Shown: positions 25,909 through 35,759, counted from the first letter of the stretch. The stretch is 64,000 bases of DNA from DASZBX01 sp035943635 (GCA_035943635.1 DASZBX010000039.1:46354-110353); one strand, 5' to 3'. Notes: generated by a model from the sequence alone, not told the origin. Translations and numbers: made by a program.

Positions 25909-27710
25909 TCCGCACCCGAGAGGCCGGCAGCCTGCGCGCCGCCGACGCCGGAAGCACCGTCACCCTGGCCGGGTGGGTGGCCCGGCGCCGGGACCACGGC
26001 GGGGTCACCTTCCTGGACCTGCGCGACGGCTCCGGGTTCGTCCAGGTCGTGGTCAGGGACTCCGACAGCGTGCACGAGCTGCGCAACGAGTACTGCATCG
26101 CCGCGACCGGCGAGGTGCGGCTGCGCCCGGACGGCAACGCCAACCCGGACCTGGCCACCGGCGAGGTCGAGGTCGTGGTGGAGAACGTCGAGGTGCTCTC
26201 CGAGGCGGCCGTGCTGCCGTTCCCGATCGAGGAGCACAAGCTCTCCAACGTCAACGAGGAGGTCCGGCTGCGCTACCGCTACCTGGACCTGCGCCGCGAA
26301 CCGATGGCCAAGGCGCTGCGTACTCGCGCCAAGACGACCAAGGTGATCCGGGACGTCATGGACGAGCTCGGCTTCCTGGACATCGAGACGCCGTACCTGA
26401 CCCGGTCCACCCCGGAGGGCGCGCGCGACTTCCTGGTCCCGGTCCGGCTGCAGCCCGGTTCCTGGTACGCCCTGCCGCAGTCCCCGCAGCTGTTCAAGCA
26501 GCTGTTGATGGTGGCCGGGATGGAGCGGTACTACCAGATCGCGCGCTGCTTCCGGGACGAGGACTTCCGTGCGGACCGGCAGCCGGAGTTCACCCAGCTG
26601 GACATCGAGATGTCCTTCGTCGGGCAGGAGGACGTGATCGCGGTCGGCGAGCAGGTCGCGGCCCGGGTCTGGCAGGAGGTGGTCGGGGTCCGGATCCCGC
26701 TGCCGCTGCCCCGGATGACGTATGCCGAGGCGATGGGCCGGTACGGCTCGGACAAGCCGGACCTGCGGTTCGACCAGGAGCTGGTCGAACTGACCGGGTA
26801 CTTCGCGGGCACCGGGTTCCGGGTGTTCCAGGCCCCTTACGTCGGGGCCGTGGTCATGCCCGGCGGCGCGGCGCAGACCCGCAAGGAGCTCGACGGCTGG
26901 CAGGACTGGGCCAAGGCGCGCGGTGCCCGGGGCCTGGCCTACGTGGTGTTCGACGCGGAGACCGGCGAGCCCAAGGGCCCGGTGGCCAAGAACCTGTCGG
27001 CCGAGCACCTGGCCGGGCTGCGCGAGGCGGCCGGGGCGGTCAACGGCGACGCGGTGTTCTTCGCGGCCGGCAAGCGGGTGGCCTCGCAGGAGCTGCTCGG
27101 CGCGGCCCGGCTGGAGATCGGCGCCCGCTGCGGGCTGATCGCCGAGGACCAGTGGAGGTTCCTGTGGGTGGTCGACTTCCCGATGTTCGAGCCGATCGAG
27201 GACGCGGCCGGGGAGCAGACCGGCTGGCACGCGGTGCACCACCCGTTCACCGCGCCGACCCCGGAGAGCCTGGACAGTTTCGACAAGGACCCCGGCGCGG
27301 CCCTGTCCAACGCCTACGACCTGGTGCTCAACGGGTCCGAGATCGGCGGCGGGTCGATCCGTATCCACCGCAAGGACGTGCAGGAGCGGGCGTTCGCCGC
27401 GATCGGCCTGTCCGAGGAGGAGGCGCAGTCGAAGTTCGGCTTCCTGCTGGAGGCCTTCAACTACGGCCCGCCGCCGCACGGCGGGATCGCGCTCGGCCTG
27501 GACCGGCTGGTCGCCCTGGCCGCCGGGGTGGACACCATCCGGGACGTGATCGCCTTCCCGAAGACGGCCTCCGGCGCTGACCCGCTGACCGGCGCGCCGA
27601 CCCCGATCACCGGCCAGCAGCGCAAGGAGGCCGGGATCGACGCGAAGCCGGCCGAGGCCAAGGCGGCCGAGCCGAAGCCGTCCGAGGGCAAGTCGTCCGA
27701 AGGCAAGTGA
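25905..27710 (+). CDS. aspS: Aspartyl-tRNA synthetase
   Basis: GTG at 25905 overlaps the hisS stop. The 601-residue product has the N-terminal OB anticodon domain (GWVARRRDHGGVTFLDLRD), class II motif 2 (FRDEDFRADRQPEFTQLDIE), the bacterial GAD insertion (MGRYGSDKPDLRF) and motif 3 (GIALGLDRL). The C-terminus carries an extra Lys/Ala/Glu-rich tail of about 40 residues with PSEGK-like repeats. Whether it also charges tRNA-Asn cannot be told here. Confidence 0.97.
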   Translation: MIRTREAGSLRAADAGSTVTLAGWVARRRDHGGVTFLDLRDGSGFVQVVVRDSDSVHELRNEYCIAATGEVRLRPDGNANPDLATGEVEVVVENVEVLSEAAVLPFPIEEHKLSNVNEEVRLRYRYLDLRREPMAKALRTRAKTTKVIRDVMDELGFLDIETPYLTRSTPEGARDFLVPVRLQPGSWYALPQSPQLFKQLLMVAGMERYYQIARCFRDEDFRADRQPEFTQLDIEMSFVGQEDVIAVGEQVAARVWQEVVGVRIPLPLPRMTYAEAMGRYGSDKPDLRFDQELVELTGYFAGTGFRVFQAPYVGAVVMPGGAAQTRKELDGWQDWAKARGARGLAYVVFDAETGEPKGPVAKNLSAEHLAGLREAAGAVNGDAVFFAAGKRVASQELLGAARLEIGARCGLIAEDQWRFLWVVDFPMFEPIEDAAGEQTGWHAVHHPFTAPTPESLDSFDKDPGAALSNAYDLVLNGSEIGGGSIRIHRKDVQERAFAAIGLSEEEAQSKFGFLLEAFNYGPPPHGGIALGLDRLVALAAGVDTIRDVIAFPKTASGADPLTGAPTPITGQQRKEAGIDAKPAEAKAAEPKPSEGKSSEGK

Positions 27711-28303
27711 CCATAGAGCCGCGGCAGGACGGTATCCGGGCCGAGTCGGCCCGGATACCGGCGTCCCGGACGGCGACCGCGCGCGCGGCCGTGGAGGATC
27801 TGGTCCGGCGGTTGTGGCGGGAGATGGTCGGCTTCGGCCTGGTCGGTCTCGTCGGTGTGACCTGCGACATCATCACGTTCAACGTGGTGCTCCAGGTGAT
27901 GCACGAGCCGAAGGTGGTCGCCTCGCTCTGCGGGACCGGCCTGGGCACCGTGGTCGGGTATCTCGGCAACCGGTTCTGGGTGTTCCGCCGGCGTGACCGG
28001 CGCCAGTCGACCGCGGAGCTGCTGTTGTTCATCCTGGTCTCGGTGATCGGGATGGGCATCACCGCGGTCTGTGTCGCGTTCAACGACCATGTGCTCGGCA
28101 ACCACTCGGTGCTCAGCGCCAACGTGGCCCAGTTCATCTTCGGCCAGGGTCTGGGCACCATCTTCCGGTTCTGGGCCTGTCACCGCTGGGTCTTCCCGGA
28201 GGCGGCCGCGGAAGCCGGGGAGCCGTTCGGCGAGCTGGCCGCGGTGGCCGCCGACCTGCCCCTGGTGGTCCCGGCCGCCCAGCTGGAGCCGAGCGACGGC
28301 TGA
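27707..28303 (+). CDS. GtrA-like membrane protein
   Basis: The start is GTG at 27707, overlapping the aspS stop. Four membrane helices (from about residue 40) carry the GtrA-family pattern GLVGVTCDIITFN, GTVVGYLGNRFWVFRRR and GLGTIFRFWACHRWVF. GtrA proteins are small flippase-like partners of glycosyltransferases that act on polyprenyl-linked sugars. No glycosyltransferase lies beside it, so the partner is unknown. Confidence 0.85.
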   Translation: MTIEPRQDGIRAESARIPASRTATARAAVEDLVRRLWREMVGFGLVGLVGVTCDIITFNVVLQVMHEPKVVASLCGTGLGTVVGYLGNRFWVFRRRDRRQSTAELLLFILVSVIGMGITAVCVAFNDHVLGNHSVLSANVAQFIFGQGLGTIFRFWACHRWVFPEAAAEAGEPFGELAAVAADLPLVVPAAQLEPSDG

Positions 28304-28408
28304 CCGGGGCCTCGTGGCAGGCGGGCTGGATCTCTCTTTCTTGTAGGGACCCTAACTGATACTCTTCCGGCAGGAGCGTGCACCACCACCACTGCGGGAG
28401 AGTTCGCC

Positions 28409-29710
28409 ATGGCCGAAACCGGGGTCGCCACCGTCATACCGCAGGCCGTCGGCCGGGACCGGGTCGGGCGGGACCGGGTCGTGGTCAGCGCCATGTTCGT
28501 CGTGCACGGCATGGTGTCCGGGACCTGGACCGGCCGGATCCCCTGGGTGCAGGAGCACATCCACGCCAGCCTCGGCGTGCTCGGCGGGACGATGGTCTCC
28601 TCCACGGTCGGCGCGCTGGTCGCGATGCCGCGGGCCGGCGCGGTGGTCCGCCGGTTCGGCGACCGGGCCGCGCTGCGGCTGCTGATCGGGCTGTGGACCG
28701 CGTGCCTGGCCCTGCCCGCGCTGATGCCGGACGCGGCCACGCTGGCCGTGTCACTGTTCTTCTTCGGCGCGTCGGCCGGACTGGCCGACGTGGCGATGAA
28801 CGCCGCCGGGGTCCGGGTCGAGCGCCGGGCCGGGAAGTCCATCATGTCCGGGCTGCACGGCCTGTGGGCGGTCGGCGTGCTGGCCGGATCCGCGCTCGGC
28901 GCGCTGTGCGCCCGGGCCTCGATCGGAGCCCCGGCCGAGCTGATCACCGTCGCCATCCTGCTGACCGCGGTCGCCATGGTGCTGCCCGGGCTGCTGAGCA
29001 TCGAGTCGCTGTCGGTCAACCTGGACGCCGAGCCCGTCGCCGGCCCCGGCCCCGACCCGGCCACCGCGCAGCTGACCGACACGGACGGACTCGCCGCCGC
29101 GCAGACCACTGCCAGCCGCCCCTCCCGCCGCGCCCGCCTGGCCCGCAGCTTCGCCCTGCCCAGCAGGGCCCTGCTCGGCATCGCCCTGGTCGGCTTCTGT
29201 GCCATCTTCGCCGAGGGCGCCTGCAACAACTGGTCGGCCGTCTACCTGGTCACCGTCGCGCACACCGGCCAGGCGATCGCCGCGTTCGCACTCACCGGCT
29301 TCGCCTGCACCATGGCGATCGGCCGGCTGACCGGGGACGCGGTCGTGCGCCGGCTCGGCCCGGTCCGCACTGTACGGCTCGGCGGGGTGGTCGCCCTGAT
29401 CGGCTCGACCACCGTGGTGTTCGGCCACACCCCGGTACTGGCCATCGCCGGCTTCGTGCTGACCGGCCTGGGCATCGCCACCACCGTGCCGCTCGCCTTC
29501 GCCGCGTCCGGCCGGGCCACCGCGCACGCCGAGAGCGCGATCGCGAGCATCGCCACCGTGACCTACACCGCCGGACTGCTCGCCGACCCGACCGTCGGGC
29601 TGCTCGGGTCCGCGGTCTCCCTCTCCTTCGCCTTCGGTCTGGTCGCCCTGCTCACGGCCGGATTGATCTTCGGCGCGGGCGCGCTCGGCGACCGGGAACC
29701 AGCCGTCTGA
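28409..29710 (+). CDS. MFS transporter
   Basis: The 433-residue protein has about 12 hydrophobic segments and a cytosolic central loop (Pro/Thr/Ser/Arg-rich, residues about 205-250) splitting two six-helix halves. MFS motif A-like basic loops (RRFGDRAALR, RRLGPVRTVR) follow the second helix of each half. The overall pattern (MNAAGVRVERRAGKSIMSGLHGLW) resembles the YbjJ/FucP-like group of sugar or drug carriers. Substrate is not deducible. GGGAGAG precedes the ATG. Confidence 0.85.
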   Translation: MAETGVATVIPQAVGRDRVGRDRVVVSAMFVVHGMVSGTWTGRIPWVQEHIHASLGVLGGTMVSSTVGALVAMPRAGAVVRRFGDRAALRLLIGLWTACLALPALMPDAATLAVSLFFFGASAGLADVAMNAAGVRVERRAGKSIMSGLHGLWAVGVLAGSALGALCARASIGAPAELITVAILLTAVAMVLPGLLSIESLSVNLDAEPVAGPGPDPATAQLTDTDGLAAAQTTASRPSRRARLARSFALPSRALLGIALVGFCAIFAEGACNNWSAVYLVTVAHTGQAIAAFALTGFACTMAIGRLTGDAVVRRLGPVRTVRLGGVVALIGSTTVVFGHTPVLAIAGFVLTGLGIATTVPLAFAASGRATAHAESAIASIATVTYTAGLLADPTVGLLGSAVSLSFAFGLVALLTAGLIFGAGALGDREPAV

Positions 29711-29843
29711 CGACCCTGTGGCGGCAGTTGCCGACGGGACTATCTGGATTCATCCGCTACCGCTACGCTTCCTCACGCGCGGTTCACATCAGGATGTGAA
29801 TTATTGCGCGCGCAAGCAGCTATCGGGCGATGACGAAGGGTAA

Positions 29844-30350
29844 TTGCACCTCATGGCAGTCTACGAGCACGTCCCGCATCCGCACATCAAGCACCGCGAA
29901 CTGACCGGTCCGGTGAAGGTCGCCGACCAGCACCCGACCGGCAGTTCGTACGCCCGGTTCAACACCAAGGTCGCGCTGGGCACCACCGGATTCGTCGGGT
30001 CGATGAGCTGCGCCTGGCTGTTCGCGGTGATCGCCCTGATCTCGCTGCCGGCCGCCATCTCGTCCGGCAACGTGATCACCATCATCGCCTGGATCGCGCA
30101 GACCTTCCTGCAACTGGTCCTGCTGTCCGTGATCATGGTCGGCCAGAACGTGCAGGCCTCCGCGTCCGACGCCCGCTCCCTGGCCACCTTCAAGGACGCC
30201 GAGGCGCTGATCCACGAGTTCATCCAGCTGCAGGGCCACCTGTTCGCCCAGGACGAGCTGATCCGGGAGCTCGCGGCCAAGCTGAACGTCGAGCTCTCCC
30301 CGCTGCACACCAACCCGCCGCCGCCGGCCGCCGAGGTCGAGTTCGAGTAA
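29844..30350 (+). CDS. Small two-helix membrane protein, conserved in actinomycetes
   Basis: The product is about 165 residues. TTG at 29844 (GAAGGG 5 nt before) or ATG at 29853 could start it. It has a soluble N-terminal part with KVADQHPTGSSYARFN, two TM helices (about 50-105), then a cytosolic helical region ending in PPPPAAEVEFE. The KVADxHPTGSSYARFN pattern is familiar from uncharacterised streptomycete membrane proteins. No function can be assigned. Confidence 0.65.
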   Translation: MHLMAVYEHVPHPHIKHRELTGPVKVADQHPTGSSYARFNTKVALGTTGFVGSMSCAWLFAVIALISLPAAISSGNVITIIAWIAQTFLQLVLLSVIMVGQNVQASASDARSLATFKDAEALIHEFIQLQGHLFAQDELIRELAAKLNVELSPLHTNPPPPAAEVEFE

Positions 30351-30380
30351 ATCCGGTGGCGGGCACCCCGGCGGCCGACA

Positions 30381-30386
30381 TACGTT
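30381..30386 (+). promoter_or_regulatory. -10 element implying a leaderless acetyltransferase mRNA
   Basis: TACGTT ends 6 bp before the ATG at 30393 and there is no ribosome-binding site, which points to a leaderless transcript. Confidence 0.4.
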
Positions 30387-30392
30387 GCTGCC

Positions 30393-31631
30393 ATGCCGAC
30401 AACCGAGGTGCGCAGGGTCAGGGACGAAGAGTTTGACGCGTGGTGCGATGCGATCGATGTGGGATTCCACTCGCCGCACCACCGGGGGGATGGACCGCAA
30501 CGCCGGCAGTGGATGCTGCCGGACCGTTGTTGGGGGGCCTTCGCCGACGGGATACCCGTCGGCACCTACCGTGGACTGAAATTAGAGCTGACCGTGCCCG
30601 GCGGCGCGGGCGTCGCCGTGGACGGGATCAGCTCGGTCACCGTCGCCGCCTCGCACCGGCGCCAAGGCCTGCTCGTCCGAATGATGGCCGGCGAGCTGGC
30701 CGCGGCGGTCGAGCGCGGGGAGTCGATGGCGGCGCTGCTGGCCGCCGAGTGGCCGATCTACGGCCGCTTCGGCTTCGGCTCGGCGGCCGACTCGTGCGAC
30801 TGGACCCTGGACGCGCGCGCGGCGCAGTTCACCGTCGACCTGCCCGGCACGGTCGAGCTGGTGGACCCGGCCACCGCCCGCGCCGAAGCCCCGGTCGTCT
30901 ACGACCGCTTCCGCAAGCAGCACCCCGGATGCGTGGACCGGGCCGACTATCGCTGGGACCTGAGGTTCGAGCTCCTGCGCGCCGAGGGCAAGGAGATCTC
31001 GAAGGAACCGCTCTTCGCGCTGTGCCGGGACTCCTCCGGCACGGCGGTCGGCTTCGCCCGGTACAAGTTCGGCCCGGAGAAGTTCGTGCACCAGCGCCCG
31101 GACATGAAGATCATGGTGGAGGACCTGTTCGCGCTCGACCACTACTACGAGGCCAGGCTGTGGCAGTTCCTGGCCGGCCACGACTGGGTGACCGAGGTCG
31201 GCACCGAATACGTCCTGGGCTCGCCCGACCCGATCTGGCGCGAACTGCTCGTCGACCGCCGCGCCTGCTGGTCGTCCAACCACTGGGAAGGGCTGTGGCT
31301 GCGTATCCTGGACCCGATCACCGCACTGACCGCGCGCACCTACGAGGCACCCGGCCGGATCGTGCTCCAGATCGCGGACAAGGACGGCTACGCCGAAGGG
31401 ACCTTCGCCCTGGAGGCCGGCGCCGACGGCCGGGCGCAATGCGCGGCCACCACCGAGACGCCCGACGTGACCCTGCCGGTGTCCGTGCTCGGCTCGATCT
31501 ACCTCGGCGGCTTCACCGCCGACCGCTACCACCGGCTCGGCCAGATCGAGGAGCACGCCGCCGGCGCGGTCGGCCGGCTCACCACGCTGATGCGGACCGT
31601 GCACACGCCGTTCAACCAGACCGGTTTCTGA
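30393..31631 (+). CDS. GNAT acetyltransferase, Eis-like
   Basis: The 412-residue protein has an N-terminal GNAT domain with the Eis pattern SVTVAASHRRQGLLVRMM (acetyl-CoA loop) and AAEWPIYGRFGFG. A second GNAT-like domain follows, then an SCP2-like C-terminal domain ending in a Phe. Mycobacterial Eis acetylates amines, including aminoglycosides, at several positions. Family members in other genera have unknown targets. Confidence 0.85.
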   Translation: MPTTEVRRVRDEEFDAWCDAIDVGFHSPHHRGDGPQRRQWMLPDRCWGAFADGIPVGTYRGLKLELTVPGGAGVAVDGISSVTVAASHRRQGLLVRMMAGELAAAVERGESMAALLAAEWPIYGRFGFGSAADSCDWTLDARAAQFTVDLPGTVELVDPATARAEAPVVYDRFRKQHPGCVDRADYRWDLRFELLRAEGKEISKEPLFALCRDSSGTAVGFARYKFGPEKFVHQRPDMKIMVEDLFALDHYYEARLWQFLAGHDWVTEVGTEYVLGSPDPIWRELLVDRRACWSSNHWEGLWLRILDPITALTARTYEAPGRIVLQIADKDGYAEGTFALEAGADGRAQCAATTETPDVTLPVSVLGSIYLGGFTADRYHRLGQIEEHAAGAVGRLTTLMRTVHTPFNQTGF

Positions 31632-31777
31632 CCGGGGCCGCCCGGCCGGGTCCGGCGCCCCGGCCGCCTACGCCGTTCGGCTGGAGACGGCATGCGCCCG
31701 CCGAAGTGCTTCCGCCGCCCGCCGCCGCCCGGCCCGCGCGCATTCCGCCCGGCCGCGGAGTCTGAAAGACTTGGGCC

Positions 31778-32824
31778 ATGACTGAGCGGAACGCCGGACG
31801 CGGTGAGTGGCAGCGCAGCCTGGTCTGGACGGCGCCGGGCACCGGGCCCTTCCTCCGGGACCTGCCCCGGGCGCTGGCCGACAAGCTGGAGATCGTCGAG
31901 ATCCCGGCCGACCCGCTGGCCGACCCCCGGCTGCCGGAGGTGCGGGTGCTGATCCCGCCGCTGATGCGCAACCGGGCCGACGCGGCCTACGACCTGCGCT
32001 CGGTGATGGCCCAGGCCAAGAGCCTGGAGTACGTCCAGGCCCTGTCCGCCGGGGTGGACGGGCTGATCGCGGACGTGCCGGAACAGGTCACCCTGTGCAC
32101 CGTCCGCGGCGCCTACGACGACCTGATGGCCGAACTCCTGCTGGCCGGGATCCTGGCCTGCTACAAGGAGATCCCGCACTACGCCGCCGCCCAGGCCCGC
32201 GGGGCCTGGGAACCCCGGCAGGTCCGGGTGCTCAGCGGCGCCCGGGTGCTGTTCGTCGGCTACGGGTCGATCGCGCGCACCCTGGAACGCTACCTCGAAC
32301 CGTTCAGGGTCGAGGTCAAACGGATCGCCCGGCGCCCGCGCAGCGTCCTGCCGGCCGCGGTCCGGCTGGCCGCCTCCGCCGCCGCCCGCCCGGACGCCGC
32401 CGCCCCGAACGAGGTCGAGGTGGCCGGGCTGGCCGAACTGTCCACCCTGCTGCCCAGCGCCGACATCGTGGTCGTGCTCACCCCGCTGACCGACCAGACC
32501 CTCGGCCTGGTCGACGACAACTTCCTGTCCCTGATGCAGCCCGGCGCGCTGCTGGTCAACGGCGCCCGCGGCCTGATCGTGGAGACCGAGGCGCTGCTGG
32601 CGGCGACCGACCGGGGCAAGGTGCGCGCGTTCCTGGACGTCACCGACCCCGAACCGCTCGCCCCGAACCACCCGCTGTGGTCCGCGCCCGGCGTGTTCAT
32701 CACCCCGCACATCGGCTCGCTGGTGCCGGACAACCGGGACCGCGCCTTCGCCGTGGTCCGGGCCAACCTCGGCCGCTGGGTGCGCGGCGAACCGCTGGAG
32801 AACATCGTCGACGGCGAGTACTGA
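31778..32824 (+). CDS. D-2-hydroxyacid dehydrogenase (NAD-dependent)
   Basis: The 348-residue protein has the Rossmann motif VGYGSIA in the expected mid-protein position. Catalytic Arg (NGARGLIVE), Glu (DPEPLAPNHPLW) and His (ITPHIGS) are present. It reduces 2-oxoacids or oxidises D-2-hydroxyacids; the substrate is unclear. An Ala-rich insert (residues about 186-208) lies in the cofactor domain. There is no ribosome-binding site, and a -10-like AAAGACTT lies close to the ATG, so the mRNA may be leaderless. Confidence 0.87.
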   Translation: MTERNAGRGEWQRSLVWTAPGTGPFLRDLPRALADKLEIVEIPADPLADPRLPEVRVLIPPLMRNRADAAYDLRSVMAQAKSLEYVQALSAGVDGLIADVPEQVTLCTVRGAYDDLMAELLLAGILACYKEIPHYAAAQARGAWEPRQVRVLSGARVLFVGYGSIARTLERYLEPFRVEVKRIARRPRSVLPAAVRLAASAAARPDAAAPNEVEVAGLAELSTLLPSADIVVVLTPLTDQTLGLVDDNFLSLMQPGALLVNGARGLIVETEALLAATDRGKVRAFLDVTDPEPLAPNHPLWSAPGVFITPHIGSLVPDNRDRAFAVVRANLGRWVRGEPLENIVDGEY

Positions 32825-32941
32825 TCCGGCACCGGCGGCTCACCGACCGTCACCCCGGCCCGGCCCGCGGACACCGCCCGCGGGCGTCCGGCGCGAGTTG
32901 CTGATCAGAACGACCCGTTTGGGCTACGCTGAGCACTCAAG

Positions 32942-34156
32942 ATGCCCACACAGCCTTCCTCCGTCTCCAAGCGGCTCGACCGCTTGCGCGGGCCCGCGGC
33001 GCCGCGCAGCCATGACGCGCGCACGATCGCGGCGCTGACCAGCAATCCCGGCTGCTCGCGGCGGGCCGTGCTGGACGCCGCCGGAATAGACAAGCGCCGC
33101 CTGGCCACCCATCTGGGTTTCGAGACCGGCTTCGGCCAGTCCCCGTTCGCGATCAGCCGCGGCAACGCCTTCGAACGCCAGGTCAAGGCGGACGGCTGCG
33201 CCGCCCTGCTGAGCCTGCTGCGCGAGGAGCTCAAACTCGACGTGCCGGAACTGGGCTACGTGGACCTGAGCCGCACCGAGGAGCGGGCCGACAGCCGCGA
33301 GCAGCGGTTCGGGCGCACCCGCGAACTGTTCGCCCAGGCCCTGGCCAACCCCGGCGGCCTGGCCGCGCTGGCCGACCACCCGATGCTCACCCTGGACGTG
33401 GGCGGGCGCACCGCGTACGTCGAGCCGGACGTGGTGGCCTTCCAGATCGCCGGCCGGTTCCACATCGCCGAGATCAAGTCCTTCCCGGTGCTCGACGGCC
33501 AGGCCGACCCGGCCAAGGTCGCCGCCGCCGCGACCCAGTCCGCGGTGTACGTGCTCGCCCTGGAGCAGCTGCTGACCAGCCTCGGCGCGGACCGTTCGCT
33601 GGTGGCCACCGACGTGATCCTGGTCTGCCCGAAGGATTTCGGCAACGTCCCGGCCGCCGCGCTGGTGGACGTGCGCCGGCAGCGGGCCGCGGTGCGCCGC
33701 CAGCTGGACCGGCTGCCCGGGATCGCCACCCTGCTGGAACAGGTCGACCCGGACCTGACCCTGGACCTGCGCCGGGACAAGGACGGCCTGCCGACCCGCC
33801 CGGCCGCGGAGGTCGACAAGGCCGTGGCCACCATCGACGCCAAGTACGCGCCCGAGTGCGTGTCCCGCTGCGACCTGGCCTTCTACTGCCGGGCCGAGGC
33901 CCGCGCGGAGGGTTCGGCCCGGCTGCTCGGGGCCGCGGTGCAGGCGGAGCTGGGCGGGGTGGACTCGCTGCACCAGGCGCTGGACCTCGCGGCCGGCGCG
34001 GGCCGCGGCCCGGACGCGGGGCTCGACGCCGAACAGCTGGCCCGCCTGCTCGGCACTGCGCGGCGGGTCCGGGAGGAGGCGCTGCGCGAGGCCGGTTCCC
34101 GGACCGGGTTCGGGACCGCGGCGGCGGTGGCCTCGGCGTTCGGCGCGGACGGCTGA
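32942..34156 (+). CDS. Cas4/AddB-type PD-(D/E)XK nuclease with Fe-S cluster motif
   Basis: The 404-residue protein shows the RecB-family nuclease core: RGNAFERQV (about 73-81), D163 (EPDVV), E177-x-K179 (AEIKS) and Q199-xxx-Y203. Cysteines flank the core as in Cas4, AddB and Dna2: C38 upstream, and C306-x3-C310-x5-C316 downstream. This predicts a 4Fe-4S cluster pinning the nuclease fold. It is the first gene of a tight trio with an unknown protein and an SF1B helicase, suggesting end resection or phage-DNA degradation. There is no CRISPR array or other cas gene in the window. A -10-like TACGCT lies 11 bp before the ATG. Confidence 0.82.
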   Translation: MPTQPSSVSKRLDRLRGPAAPRSHDARTIAALTSNPGCSRRAVLDAAGIDKRRLATHLGFETGFGQSPFAISRGNAFERQVKADGCAALLSLLREELKLDVPELGYVDLSRTEERADSREQRFGRTRELFAQALANPGGLAALADHPMLTLDVGGRTAYVEPDVVAFQIAGRFHIAEIKSFPVLDGQADPAKVAAAATQSAVYVLALEQLLTSLGADRSLVATDVILVCPKDFGNVPAAALVDVRRQRAAVRRQLDRLPGIATLLEQVDPDLTLDLRRDKDGLPTRPAAEVDKAVATIDAKYAPECVSRCDLAFYCRAEARAEGSARLLGAAVQAELGGVDSLHQALDLAAGAGRGPDAGLDAEQLARLLGTARRVREEALREAGSRTGFGTAAAVASAFGADG

Positions 34157-34201
34157 GATGCGGCCCGCGGATCTGCCCGTTGCGACGCTGGATGTGGTCG
34201 G

Positions 34202-35758
34202 ATGAGTGTGCTCAGCGCGTTGGCCCGGGCCGAGGCCTATGCTTCCGGGCAGGCCGTGCCGGTGACCACGGTCCGGCACGTGCACCTGTCCGAGCGGCCG
34301 CTCGTGCTGGTGCCGCTGATGCTGGCCGGCGAGGCCGCCGCGCCGCTGGCCGTGCTGGTCGGCTCGTCCCGCGATGACCCGACCCTGTTCTTCGTGCCCC
34401 AGCCGCGCAACCGGGACCAGCGGTTCAGCTTCCTGGGCCGGCTGGCCGGGGTGATGCTGCGCTACATCGAGGAGCGCCGGTCCGCCACCGAGACCGTCCC
34501 GGCCACCCGCAACCGGGAGGCCTGGGAACGGTCCCTGGACGCCCCGCAGATCCTGGTGCCCAACAGCGGCGGGATCGAGGCGCTGCGCCTGTTGGGCCGT
34601 TCGGCCAGATTCCGCAGCGTGGACGGGCCGTACCCGGTCGAGCCGTCCGTGCCGATCCTCGGCCGCTACCTGACCTGGCTGGCCGAGGACCGCGCGCCGA
34701 TGCCCGGCTCGGCGATCTGCGCGGCGATGACCGAGCTGTTGTCCGGGCACTGGGCCACCGGTCAGAGCGCGCTGGAGGACCAGCACCTGGCCGCGCAGCT
34801 GGCCTGGATAAGGCCGCGGCAGACCCTGGCCGCGGTCGACCCGGCCGAGGGCTTCGCCGGGCCCGGGACGCACGACGCCCTGTCCGGCGCGGACGCCGCG
34901 CTGCTGGTGGAGGACCCGCGCCGCTGCCCGCCGGCCGGCCCGGCCACCGACCCGGACTTCGACCAGCGGGTGCTCAGCCCGCTCTTCGACCGGCTCCAGG
35001 CCGCGGCCGAGGACCCGGACGCCTGGCAGGAGGTGCTCGAAGCGCTCGAAGCGGCGCTGCGCGGCCAGCTGCAGCCGACCTGGGACCTGATGTGGCTCGG
35101 CATCGACCTGCTGCGCGAACTGCCGGACGCGGCCTACAACCCGATCCGCTGGCAGGTGGACTGCGGCCGGTTCACCAACTTCGCCCAGCAGACCGACGAC
35201 GGCGCCCCGCCGCAGGCCCGGCTGGACAGCGCCGTGCACGCGGCCGCCCGGCTGGCCAACCTGGAGGCCGCCCAGGAGTCCCACCAGCTGCACCGCGCCC
35301 TGGACGACCCGCTGGTGATGGCCCAGTACCGGGTCACCGGCGAGGCGTTCCGGGGCGAGGTGATCGCGGTCGACCAGGACCGGCAGATCACCCGGAACAA
35401 GCGGGCCTGGCCCCGGCCGCGGGTGCTGCTGCGCACCTCCGACCCGGCCCTGGTCCGGATCGGCGCCAAGGTCGCCTCCCCGGCCCGGATCAACCAGAAG
35501 AAGGTGGTCGTGGTCGGCTTGGAGCGCGAGGGCGAGGACCTGATCATCGAACTGGAGCTGCAGGACGGGATGGGCCGCGGGGCCAAGCCCGAGCCGGGCT
35601 CGGTGCCCGAGGTGGGCGAACTGCGCACCTACGCCACCCTGCTGTCCGCGGAGACCTTCACCCCGCCGCCGTTCCCGGAGATCGAGGCCACGCCGTGGAC
35701 CCACGGCGGCCCGCCGCCCGCGTACGTGCCCGCCCAGGCCGAGCAGAGCGAGGACTGA
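34202..35758 (+). CDS. Unknown protein between nuclease and helicase genes
   Basis: The 518-residue protein is not recognised. No Walker, nuclease or Cys motifs are seen. Residues 1-100 are alpha/beta (PLVLVPLMLAGEA, LFFVPQPRNRDQRFSF), the middle is helical, and residues about 385-490 look beta-rich. That beta region (VIAVDQDRQITRNK, VVVVGLEREGEDLIIELELQ) recalls the barrel (1B) that precedes the motor in UPF1/DNA2 helicases. The next gene starts 1 bp after its stop and lacks such a barrel. A role as helicase/nuclease bridge is inferred. Confidence 0.6.
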   Translation: MSVLSALARAEAYASGQAVPVTTVRHVHLSERPLVLVPLMLAGEAAAPLAVLVGSSRDDPTLFFVPQPRNRDQRFSFLGRLAGVMLRYIEERRSATETVPATRNREAWERSLDAPQILVPNSGGIEALRLLGRSARFRSVDGPYPVEPSVPILGRYLTWLAEDRAPMPGSAICAAMTELLSGHWATGQSALEDQHLAAQLAWIRPRQTLAAVDPAEGFAGPGTHDALSGADAALLVEDPRRCPPAGPATDPDFDQRVLSPLFDRLQAAAEDPDAWQEVLEALEAALRGQLQPTWDLMWLGIDLLRELPDAAYNPIRWQVDCGRFTNFAQQTDDGAPPQARLDSAVHAAARLANLEAAQESHQLHRALDDPLVMAQYRVTGEAFRGEVIAVDQDRQITRNKRAWPRPRVLLRTSDPALVRIGAKVASPARINQKKVVVVGLEREGEDLIIELELQDGMGRGAKPEPGSVPEVGELRTYATLLSAETFTPPPFPEIEATPWTHGGPPPAYVPAQAEQSED

Positions 35759-35759
35759 C

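Noticed and set aside
32942..34156. Calling the Fe-S nuclease a CRISPR Cas4
   Set aside because: No array, Cas1 or Cas2 is present, the protein is about twice Cas4 length, and it is operonic with an SF1B helicase.
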